Shown in pieces: positions 36,135-43,852 of a stretch of 64,000 bases of DNA (position 1 is the stretch's first letter; every line of letters starts with the position of its first letter). The position numbers and the translations under genes are program-made. The notes beneath the pieces were generated by a model. That model did no database searches and was not told the DNA's origin. It worked only from the letters and a program-made list of their open reading frames with translations. The DNA comes from Pseudomonas aylmerensis (GTDB lineage Bacteria; Pseudomonadota; Gammaproteobacteria; Pseudomonadales; Pseudomonadaceae), in contig NZ_MAUE01000010.1 in NCBI RefSeq assembly GCF_001702265.1, positions 248,001 to 312,000 of the forward strand. Reading direction: 5' to 3'.

Positions 36135-37121
36135 ATGACCGAAAGTGAGTACGGTGAATTGACACAAAGTACAGCGCCCGAGACTGTAGTAAAGCTATCG
36201 TTGGTGGTACCCGTTTTCAACGAGTCAGAAACAGTCGCCTTATTTATCGATTCGGTCTCGAGTGTGTTTGCGGCCGAGCCGCTGATTGATCTTGAGATTC
36301 TGTTCATCAACGATGGCAGCACCGATGACACACTGTCGCACCTGCTCAAACTGCAGAGTGTCGACTCTCGAATCCATATAGTTGATCTCAGCAGAAACTT
36401 TGGCAAGGAAGCCGCTCTTACGGCAGGACTGCAGCTGTGCTCGGGGCAAATAATCGTGCCCATCGATGTTGATCTGCAAGATCCTCCGCAACTGATTCCC
36501 GCCATGGTCGCCAAATGGCGAGAAGGCTTTGAGGTTGTCCTCGGCCGCCGCACCGACAGAAACTCGGACTCTTGGGCCAAGCGCTCTTCGGCGAATTGGT
36601 TCTATCGCATCCATAACAAAATGACCAGCTCGAAAATACCGGAAAATGTAGGTGACTTTCGCTTGATGGACCGGTGCGTCGTGGAAGCACTCAAAGAACT
36701 TCCCGAATCGAGGCGGTTTATGAAAGGGCTTTTCGCCTGGGTGGGCTTTAAAACCACCCACATCGATTATGCCCGGCCTCAACGCTCTGCCGGTACAAGC
36801 AAATTCAACGGCTGGAAGCTGTGGAACTTCGCGCTAGAGGGTATCACCAGCTTCAGCACTGACCCACTTAAAATATGGACTTATCTGGGATTAGTGTTTT
36901 CTGCGATCTCGTTTCTGCTCGCCATCTTTATTGCTTTGAAAGTTATTGTTCATGGCATTGATGTGCCTGGCTATGCGTCTCTTATGGTTGCGGTGACCTT
37001 TTTGGGCGGATTGCAATTAATCGGTATCGGTATACTCGGTGAATACCTGGGCAGGACCTACATAGAATCGAAACGACGCCCAGTATTTCTCGTGCGTCAA
37101 ATTTACGGGAGCAAGAGCTGA
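36135..37121 (+). CDS. GtrB-like polyprenyl-phosphate glycosyltransferase (GT2)
   Basis: The 328-residue protein has a GT2 catalytic domain (KLSLVVPVFNESETV near residue 22, FINDGSTDDT, and the DVDLQDPP metal-binding region) and two C-terminal membrane helices ending in GEYLGRTYIESKRRP, the GtrB/YfdH/DPM signature. It loads a hexose from a UDP-sugar onto undecaprenyl phosphate at the inner membrane. The ATG at 36135 is chosen; the frame is open 18 codons further upstream. It heads the plus-strand cassette. Confidence 0.9.
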   Translation: MTESEYGELTQSTAPETVVKLSLVVPVFNESETVALFIDSVSSVFAAEPLIDLEILFINDGSTDDTLSHLLKLQSVDSRIHIVDLSRNFGKEAALTAGLQLCSGQIIVPIDVDLQDPPQLIPAMVAKWREGFEVVLGRRTDRNSDSWAKRSSANWFYRIHNKMTSSKIPENVGDFRLMDRCVVEALKELPESRRFMKGLFAWVGFKTTHIDYARPQRSAGTSKFNGWKLWNFALEGITSFSTDPLKIWTYLGLVFSAISFLLAIFIALKVIVHGIDVPGYASLMVAVTFLGGLQLIGIGILGEYLGRTYIESKRRPVFLVRQIYGSKS

Positions 37122-37124
37122 TTT

Positions 37125-37838
37125 ATGGACCTTAAAGAAACTGAAATTCTGGGTGATGCAATTAATCAGCATTGGTATTACAGCTCCAAAGTAAAGGCGG
37201 TGGAGCAGTTTCTCGGCAAGGCACCGATCACTAAAATTCTCGACATTGGCGCAGGATCTGGTTTTTTTTCAAAATATCTGCTTGAAAACACTGCCGCCAA
37301 AGAAGCCTGGTGCGTGGATATTAGCTACGCGTACGAATCCGATGAGAGCTACGCAGGCAAACCGCTGTTCCTGCGCAAAGCCATTGACTCCATCGACGCT
37401 GACCTCGTCATGCTCATGGACGTGCTTGAGCATGTTGACGACGACATTGGCCTGTTGAAGGAATACGTCGAAAAAGTTCCTACTGGCACCCAATTCTTGA
37501 TAACAGTGCCCGCGTTTCAATTTTTGTGGAGCGGGCATGATGTTTTTCTCGAACATAAACGCCGCTACACCTTAAAACAACTTGAGTCCGTCGTAGGTGC
37601 ATGCGGATTGGAGCTGAAAAAGGGAGCGTATTTTTTCGGAGGCGTATTCCCCATCGCAGCAGCTCTTCGATTGGCTGATTGCGTCAAACCGAAAGATCGC
37701 GCGCCAAAATCGCAACTGGCACAGCATGGCCGCTTCACGAATGCGGTCCTGAAAGGCATTTGCGCGCTAGAGGTGCCCTTGATGAGCTTAAACCGGATAG
37801 CAGGTCTTTCGGTGTTCTGTATCGCAGTGAAACCATGA
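37125..37838 (+). CDS. SAM-dependent methyltransferase (class I)
   Basis: The 237-residue protein has the AdoMet-binding motif I ILDIGAGSGFFSKYLL (about 36-51), an acidic motif II region (CVDISYAYESDES) and LMDVLEHVDDD at motif IV. The C-terminal part has no second domain. It starts three bases after the GtrB gene and ends before gtrA, so its product probably acts on the lipid-linked sugar or modified O unit. The exact target is unknown; such a gene inside a gtr cassette is uncommon. Confidence 0.82.
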   Translation: MDLKETEILGDAINQHWYYSSKVKAVEQFLGKAPITKILDIGAGSGFFSKYLLENTAAKEAWCVDISYAYESDESYAGKPLFLRKAIDSIDADLVMLMDVLEHVDDDIGLLKEYVEKVPTGTQFLITVPAFQFLWSGHDVFLEHKRRYTLKQLESVVGACGLELKKGAYFFGGVFPIAAALRLADCVKPKDRAPKSQLAQHGRFTNAVLKGICALEVPLMSLNRIAGLSVFCIAVKP

Positions 37839-37851
37839 GCAGGCGATTGAA

Positions 37852-38268
37852 GTGAGCATACCCAAGGTGCAGCACCAGATGATCGGCCAGCATGACGCGA
37901 AAAAAAGAGTCCTGCGCTTTTGCGCCACGGGCCTGCTCATCACCCTCCTCCATGCATTCATCGTCTGGGCCATGGTCAGTGTATTCTTGTATTCGCCTCC
38001 TTTATCGAACGGCGTCGCATTTATTATCGCCACACTGACATCTTATGCAATCAATACCCTGTGGAGTTTCTCTCAGCCCCTGCAAAGACACACACTCTAT
38101 AAATTCATTTGTGTGTCCGTAATAGGCTTCATTGCATCGGTCTCCATCGCGTGGCTAGCACAATGGATAGGGTTAAATTACCTGTTAGGTATCCTCGGAG
38201 TAATTCTGACTGTTCCCATTATCACGTTTATTCTGCACAGCACGTGGACATATCGCGACCCCAGATAA
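37852..38268 (+). CDS. GtrA family flippase
   Basis: The 138-residue protein has four membrane helices and the GtrA pattern RFCATGLLITLLHAFIVW, followed by ATLTSYAINTLWSF. It starts with GTG at 37852. GtrA proteins move the undecaprenyl-phosphate-linked sugar made by GtrB across the inner membrane. Confidence 0.88.
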   Translation: MSIPKVQHQMIGQHDAKKRVLRFCATGLLITLLHAFIVWAMVSVFLYSPPLSNGVAFIIATLTSYAINTLWSFSQPLQRHTLYKFICVSVIGFIASVSIAWLAQWIGLNYLLGILGVILTVPIITFILHSTWTYRDPR

Positions 38269-38321
38269 GAATAAAACTATCGCTCACTCCACTCCGAAGA
38301 CTCATACCTTAAGGACCTAGG

Positions 38322-39848
38322 ATGTTCTCTCTGAAAACAATGTTTTTTGATAAATCCTGGACAGATATTAAAGAAACAACTCTCCGGATAAATTTTGTCA
38401 GCATCAGCCTCCAGCTGTTGATGGCAATAACACTCACTGTTGGTCTCGCTGGCTTTCTGACCATGGGGACCGATCTATGGGACGGTGTCATCGTCTCCCA
38501 TGCCGTGTCCCTTGAACGACCTGACATCTACCACGAATGGTTCAGCGAAGCCGGATTGTTTTTCACCCCCTACATTTACGACGCGGTTTATATTTTTCAT
38601 GAAATTATAAACTACGAGACACTTGCAAAACTATTTACTGTTCTTTTTCTGATTCTGTCAGCCCTTGAAGTCGGTCATATTGCGTCAAGGTATTTTGAAA
38701 TACCCCGACAGATAAAATTCTACACAGCCATCCTGTTTTATTTATCGCCTGCCTGGGTGCTTTACTACTCAAACATTTACTTGATGCATTCACTTACGTT
38801 GTTTGCCACGTTAATCTGCACACGCTATCTACTGGATCGAAAAGCACTGGCATTATGTCTCCCCTTGCTTCTCCTTTCATTTCAACAGTCGTCGAATGCG
38901 CCACTGTCAATATCACTTATATTACTAAGCTGCCTGTATCAACACCCCCACACAAAAGACCGCCTCATCAATGCCGGTCTTATCATATTCATAACAGCAG
39001 GTTTTTTTGCCCTCAGAAAAATATTCCCCACCTACGGCTTATACGCCACATACAACGAAATTCATCTCAAAAATATCTTCAACATCGGAAGCTATCTTAA
39101 ACTCACAAAATATTATGCAATCCTGTATTTACCTAGCCTTGCTGCCGCCTGTTTAGCCTTATACTATCGGCGCGAAAAGAAAACATTCTATCTTTTTTCA
39201 ATTCTCTTTCTGGGCATTTTATTTAATGGCGTTGCCTATATCGCCGTCAATAAAGTACCGGGCGTATCTGAAATCGGGTTGATGCACGGCGAGAGCCTCC
39301 GATTTACATTCACCAGCACTGTTTTTGCAGTACTACTGCTACCGGCGATTTGGCAGTCTCTAGCTCACATGCCCCGCTTGCGGTACCTGGCACTAGCATC
39401 AATATTGATACACGCATGCGCAATTAATATTTATGCACATGAGGGAAAAATGAAGGAGGTACTCTTTCAGCGTGGCTTGATTAGCGAACTGAAAGGCCTT
39501 GCGCCACTTCCTTATTGCGCTATCAACATCCGAAGCAAAGGGGTTGGAACGTTAACAAATTATGAATATGGCGATATATTCTATCGAGCCTACGGCGACA
39601 CAAATCAATTACCACTGGGGGATTCGAAAGACCCAATCTTCGACATGAAAGAACTTTATGGGAAATTCACCAAAGAGAGCTATAAGAAGAAGTATTTCAT
39701 GCCCGCGCAGATGCCGAACTGCATCGTGGATATGAACATCAGCACATCGGTTGGTAAATGGAACGCTGGAAAAACTTTTGCTAAATACCTTTCAGGAAAG
39801 GGCGACTCTATCGTAACCGTATCAATCTCGGAAATGAGTCGACCCTGA
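38322..39848 (+). CDS. Large polytopic membrane protein, probable GtrC-type glycosyltransferase
   Basis: The 508-residue protein has about ten to eleven membrane helices and a C-terminal periplasmic domain of about 130 residues. The first external loop holds acidic residues (TDLWDGVIVSHAVSLERPD, then HEWFSEAG), as in GT-C enzymes that use polyprenyl-phosphate sugars. Coming after GtrB and GtrA, it is in the place of the serotype-specific transferase that attaches the sugar to the O chain in the periplasm. I do not recognise a named family. The gene is clearly AT-rich compared with the flanks. Confidence 0.75.
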   Translation: MFSLKTMFFDKSWTDIKETTLRINFVSISLQLLMAITLTVGLAGFLTMGTDLWDGVIVSHAVSLERPDIYHEWFSEAGLFFTPYIYDAVYIFHEIINYETLAKLFTVLFLILSALEVGHIASRYFEIPRQIKFYTAILFYLSPAWVLYYSNIYLMHSLTLFATLICTRYLLDRKALALCLPLLLLSFQQSSNAPLSISLILLSCLYQHPHTKDRLINAGLIIFITAGFFALRKIFPTYGLYATYNEIHLKNIFNIGSYLKLTKYYAILYLPSLAAACLALYYRREKKTFYLFSILFLGILFNGVAYIAVNKVPGVSEIGLMHGESLRFTFTSTVFAVLLLPAIWQSLAHMPRLRYLALASILIHACAINIYAHEGKMKEVLFQRGLISELKGLAPLPYCAINIRSKGVGTLTNYEYGDIFYRAYGDTNQLPLGDSKDPIFDMKELYGKFTKESYKKKYFMPAQMPNCIVDMNISTSVGKWNAGKTFAKYLSGKGDSIVTVSISEMSRP

Positions 39849-39849
39849 T

Positions 39850-39898
39850 ATTGATCGCAGTAGAAGCATTGAGCTGAATAACTTTTACTGCGATCAAT
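39850..39898. terminator. Long bidirectional hairpin between convergent blocks A and C
   Basis: TTGATCGCAGTA (39851-39862) and TACTGCGATCAA (39886-39897) are exact inverse copies. The pairing extends inwards with one wobble (AGAAG/CTTTT) to about 17 base pairs with a 15-base loop. It lies between the stop codons of the convergent membrane-protein and HisF-like genes. There is no T run, so it may act as a transcript stabiliser or a shared terminator. Confidence 0.7.
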
Positions 39899-39904
39899 GG
39901 CTGA

Positions 39905-40687
39905 TCAATTAGAGCGCAACGCTGAAAAAATAAACTTTTCTTTCTGGGTAATATCGGGATAACTGATCAACACAGCCCGATATGGCCCTTTGAAAACAAA
40001 GAAACTACCTGCCGCAACCCCCACCGCCCCACAGTTCGATATGACCTTGCCCATATCTTCCAAGGATCCAGCCCCCCCGAGGATCGTCACAGGCGTATTG
40101 ACAGTCTTGCGTAGCTGCATAAGCAACTCAAGATCATAGCCTTTCATGCGACCGTCGTTGTCAATGGAGTTAATCACCACTTCGCCCGCCCCCAGAACCT
40201 CCATCTCCTTGGCCACATCGAGTACATTGCGCTTTGTGTTGACCTTGCCATTATGCGTCCATACATCATGCTGCTTGCTCAGCAGTCGCTTTTTATGATC
40301 AAGAACTACAACGACACTTTGCCGACCTACTTCATTTGCTATTTGAGCCACCAACTGCGGGTTCTCCAAAGCGGCAGCACTGATGGCCACTTTCTCCACA
40401 CCTGATGCAATAATTTTCCGGGCTTGGTCAACAGTACGTATACCACCGCCATAACAAAGTGGCATTCGGCATTCCGCGGCCAAAATTGCTATTTGCTTAT
40501 AATTTGGCTCACGATTATTAACCGTCGCATCAATATCCAGGACGATTAATTCGTCAGCCTCCTTTTCGTTAAAAATCTTGACAGCATTAATGGGATCCCC
40601 GACGTATTTAGGGTCCTTGAAGCGTACCGTTTTCACCAGTCCGCTATCTTGAATCAGCAAGCAGGGAATAATTCTAGGTCTTAACAT
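39905..40687 (-). CDS. HisF-like cyclase subunit for sugar amidotransferase (WbuZ/HisF2 type)
   Basis: The 260-residue TIM-barrel protein is of HisF family: RIIPCLLI, DELIVLDIDAT, PLCYGGGIRTVDQA and TILGGAGSLEDM. It sits directly after an HisH-like and a WbpG/WbuX-like gene, far from any histidine operon. The three together make acetamidino groups on O-antigen sugars, with HisH/HisF supplying ammonia. It therefore should not be read as a histidine biosynthesis gene. Confidence 0.88.
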   Translation of the reverse strand: MLRPRIIPCLLIQDSGLVKTVRFKDPKYVGDPINAVKIFNEKEADELIVLDIDATVNNREPNYKQIAILAAECRMPLCYGGGIRTVDQARKIIASGVEKVAISAAALENPQLVAQIANEVGRQSVVVVLDHKKRLLSKQHDVWTHNGKVNTKRNVLDVAKEMEVLGAGEVVINSIDNDGRMKGYDLELLMQLRKTVNTPVTILGGAGSLEDMGKVISNCGAVGVAAGSFFVFKGPYRAVLISYPDITQKEKFIFSALRSN

Positions 40688-40688
40688 T

Positions 40689-41303
40689 TCATAATTCCGC
40701 GAAATTTTTTAGAAGCGCGACACCAAAGTGATGGCTTTTTTCCGGGTGAAACTGAACACCGTAGATATTTCCCTCAGAAACTGCGCAGCTGAAATTCAGA
40801 CCGTACTCGGTTCGAGCAACCTCATTAACATCTTGTGCGCATTCAAAATAGAAGGAGTGAAGGAAGTAGAACCTTGCCTCATTCTCCAGCCCCCTGAACA
40901 AAGAGTGCCCAGGTGAAGACTCAATATCATTCCACCCCATATGCGGCAAAGGGAGGTTTGTTAATCCGGGTACAGAGCCAAAATGTCGCACGCGCCCCGG
41001 AACCCACCCAAGCCCGGGAAGTGAGCCTTCATCGCTACTGTCTGCTAGCATCTGCATGCCCACGCAGATACCAATCACCGGGATTTTCCGGACCAATACC
41101 AACTCATCAAGCATTGCGCGCATACCTGAGGCGTTCAATCTTTCCATCGCATGATCGAAGGCGCCCACGCCTGGTAGGATAAGCTTGGTCGCAGAGTGCA
41201 AGTCCTCCACAGTACGAGCAATGGTGACAGGTATATGTAAACGCCTATAAACATTCACAAAAGCCTGAATATTTCCGAGGCCATAATCAATAATGGTGAT
41301 CAT
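40689..41303 (-). CDS. HisH-like glutamine amidotransferase subunit (WbuY/HisH2 type)
   Basis: The 204-residue class I glutamine amidotransferase has the nucleophile Cys in GICVGMQ and the His-Glu pair in FHPEKS, and starts IDYGLGNIQA as in HisH. It hydrolyses glutamine to feed ammonia to the partner HisF-like and amidotransferase proteins. Its ATG overlaps the amidotransferase stop (ATGA). Confidence 0.9.
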   Translation of the reverse strand: MITIIDYGLGNIQAFVNVYRRLHIPVTIARTVEDLHSATKLILPGVGAFDHAMERLNASGMRAMLDELVLVRKIPVIGICVGMQMLADSSDEGSLPGLGWVPGRVRHFGSVPGLTNLPLPHMGWNDIESSPGHSLFRGLENEARFYFLHSFYFECAQDVNEVARTEYGLNFSCAVSEGNIYGVQFHPEKSHHFGVALLKNFAEL

Positions 41304-42442
41304 CTAAACAGCCTTCTTTCCAATCCCAACGCAGACAGTACTCGAGCTCCCAAGCCAATCATGAAATGCTTATTCTTATAATCGTGAAAGGTCTTATTCT
41401 TCCCCTCAAACAGCGCCTGCAACTCTGTAACACTGAGGTCTAGCTTGCTGGCAACATACTCAAACTCTGACATCAGGAACTGTTCATCAAGTTCGGGCTT
41501 GGAAATACGCTGCAATGCCTCTTCACGCGTCATCTGCCCCGTCATAATGAGGCTGGAAAAATGCGCGCGCCGCTTTTCATAACCAAACTTACGCGGCATC
41601 CAATAGTCTTCGTAAAAACGGGTAAAACGCGACTCATGGTGCTTATGTTGAAATTTCTTCCAACCAAACAATCGCTCCAGGGTTGCCTCAGCATCGTGCT
41701 TGACGTAGGGCACCAAATTCAGCGGGCGCACCACTTGCATGCCTAGAACGTAACGGTAGTAAATTTTATAGGCCAATACGTCAACAATCGGGAAGCTCTT
41801 CAACTTCCGCGAGCCGAACTGACCGTGAATGTCGTTGATCAACGTCTTGTCGATACCAGGATAGGCGCCCCACTCCTCAGGCTCACGGCAACACTCAGTG
41901 GAAAAGTTCCCCCCCGTCAGTACGTATTTAATTTTGTGAGCTTTGGCGAACTTATAGAGCCCAGAGAAAAACGCAGTGTCTTGGGGGATATCCTGATCAG
42001 CGACCTGCGCCTTGAGAAAGGCCAATTGCAGGCTTTTCATTTCTTCCCAATTGATGACTTCGGTGTACAGGTCCAAGCCCAAGCCGTCGACCAACTTTTC
42101 AATGTTGCCAACAGCCTGGTCTGTATTCCACCCTGCGTCCACATGGAAAAGTAAGGGGCGCAGGCCCATGACTTCCTTGGCCAAGTAGCTCACATACGAA
42201 CTGTCCAGGCCCCCGCTCAACCCAATAATACAATCGAAATCTCGCCCCTGTCCGTCTTTCTTTATTTTTTCACTCAACTTCATGAGTTCGGCGTGGCCGC
42301 GCTCGTTTGGGTGCCAGTTAGGCATAATCGCCAAATCAAAATTGACGCAATAATCACACAACCCTTGTTCGTTAAAGTGGATATGCGGATCACTACTATC
42401 CATAATACAGCGAGAGCACATTTGATAGTCTTTACCGCTCAT
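41300..42442 (-). CDS. N-acetyl sugar amidotransferase (WbpG/WbuX/LfnA family)
   Basis: The 380-residue protein has an N-terminal Cys pair region (CSRCIMD, then CDYC) and the ATP pyrophosphatase loop GLSGGLDSSYVSYLA (about 90-105), the WbpG/PseA family layout. It converts an N-acetyl to an acetamidino group. AGGAG lies seven bases before the ATG at 42442. Likely substrates here are L-FucNAc (as in P. aeruginosa O12 LfnA and E. coli O145 WbuX) or the legionaminic-type sugar; I favour L-FucNAc. Confidence 0.88.
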   Translation of the reverse strand: MSGKDYQMCSRCIMDSSDPHIHFNEQGLCDYCVNFDLAIMPNWHPNERGHAELMKLSEKIKKDGQGRDFDCIIGLSGGLDSSYVSYLAKEVMGLRPLLFHVDAGWNTDQAVGNIEKLVDGLGLDLYTEVINWEEMKSLQLAFLKAQVADQDIPQDTAFFSGLYKFAKAHKIKYVLTGGNFSTECCREPEEWGAYPGIDKTLINDIHGQFGSRKLKSFPIVDVLAYKIYYRYVLGMQVVRPLNLVPYVKHDAEATLERLFGWKKFQHKHHESRFTRFYEDYWMPRKFGYEKRRAHFSSLIMTGQMTREEALQRISKPELDEQFLMSEFEYVASKLDLSVTELQALFEGKNKTFHDYKNKHFMIGLGARVLSALGLERRLFR

Positions 42443-42475
42443 ACCCACTCCTTTAAAGTAACCATAACGCTCATT

Positions 42476-43768
42476 CTATTTTTTACAGCCCATTGTGTCT
42501 AATTTTGACTTGATTGACTCCAGAAGGCCAGAGGAAACCTCTGGATTCAAATCCAACGGGTGGAGTATCGCAGAAATTCCTGATGCGGCGTACTCAATCA
42601 CCAAGGTTGAGGGGTAAGCTATAAGAAAATCGACCTCCGGGAAAGACTCACGCCCCATAATTACCTGCCATGCCTCGTGTTGCACAGACTCCGCAGCACC
42701 CGCGGTAGGGTGTGGTTTGTAATAAAAACTCACTTGATAGGCTTGAACGAGATCCCGAAGTAAATGCGCATGCAGTCCTTCACAAATAGGATGACCAACA
42801 AATAAAACCCGTACAGGGTTTTCAGAGGGATATGTAGTCAACTTTATGGCTGGGCTAAAATAGGTAAATGCAACCCCCGCGGCTGTACAACTAAACGAGA
42901 GGATATCCGACGCAAATATCATTTTAGCGTCTTCGTTGTAGACGAACGCATGAGTTACATTTTTCAGCTTATGCCCAAGTTTAAATGGTAACGAGGGGCG
43001 TGCCTGATACTCCAGTGATGCAAGTCCGGACAGGGAACCATGCTGCACCATGACTAATTCCATGCCTGAATCACTCTGGTTTCCTGGATCTCTCCCGCAT
43101 CGCGACGCCACACTGTCTGCGAGCATAGCCCACCGATCATAATGTTCAGCAATAATTAATTTATGGGTACGCAATTTTCCCAAGGCAATACGAACAGCAA
43201 ACCAACGAAATGCGGTATAGCTTTGAAGCATCCATCTCTGATTTTTTTTACTGTGAGCGATTTTTCTCGACGCAATGACAGCAAGAACAAAAGCGGCGAA
43301 GATATCCTTTCCTTTCAATAAGGAGAACACATCAATCGACTCTACTTCCCGCTCGAAATTCGTTTGCACCCATGGAAACGTAATCCAGCACTCCGGTTCA
43401 AAAGAAAGAACTTTCGACGTTAATATATCAGCGGCCCGTGCTGAAAAAGCTAACGCGTACTCACGCGAGTGATTTTCACTTTCTAACTGCGCAGGGACAC
43501 GTCGAGAGTATTTGTAAAAAACGATCATTTCATAGAAAAAGAACAATGAAGCGCCGCCTGCGCGCCAAAGTCCTCTCAACACCATGACCAATAGCTTGAA
43601 CAATACAGGTCGTTTTATGAATTTATTGAGTATCTTAGCCGGACGCGGCATGTAACCCAAGCGCTCGGGAGACGTATTCGCGAGATCGTAAACACTCTTA
43701 TCTATGGAAATTTCATTCTCAGTTGCCCGAATGTAATCTGCAACAATAACTAATAATTCTTTTTTCAT
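42476..43768 (-). CDS. Unassigned GT-B-like protein, candidate nonulosonic acid transferase
   Basis: This 430-residue soluble protein has no family I can name with certainty. The second half reads like a GT-B glycosyltransferase: MVQHGSLSG, then VLFVGHPICEG, FYYKPHPTAGAAES and FLIAYPSTLVIEYAASGISA. The KPHP and later PST/EYAASG elements recall the HP and S-S/T motifs of bacterial sialyl- and polysialyltransferases. It is the only unassigned transferase candidate in a block otherwise devoted to a sialic-acid-like sugar, which is why I propose it as the CMP-legionaminic acid transferase. Confidence 0.6.
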   Translation of the reverse strand: MKKELLVIVADYIRATENEISIDKSVYDLANTSPERLGYMPRPAKILNKFIKRPVLFKLLVMVLRGLWRAGGASLFFFYEMIVFYKYSRRVPAQLESENHSREYALAFSARAADILTSKVLSFEPECWITFPWVQTNFEREVESIDVFSLLKGKDIFAAFVLAVIASRKIAHSKKNQRWMLQSYTAFRWFAVRIALGKLRTHKLIIAEHYDRWAMLADSVASRCGRDPGNQSDSGMELVMVQHGSLSGLASLEYQARPSLPFKLGHKLKNVTHAFVYNEDAKMIFASDILSFSCTAAGVAFTYFSPAIKLTTYPSENPVRVLFVGHPICEGLHAHLLRDLVQAYQVSFYYKPHPTAGAAESVQHEAWQVIMGRESFPEVDFLIAYPSTLVIEYAASGISAILHPLDLNPEVSSGLLESIKSKLDTMGCKK

Positions 43769-43852
43769 AGAGCAACCATCAAACCGTTTCTACTTTATTA
43801 TTCGAATCACTCAATTCCACGAGAACCTTCTCATCCGATCATTGAGTTTACA

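Noticed and set aside
39905..41303. HisF and HisH read as histidine biosynthesis genes
   Set aside because: They are joined to a WbpG/WbuX-type amidotransferase in an O-antigen operon and fit the paralogous sugar-amidation role.
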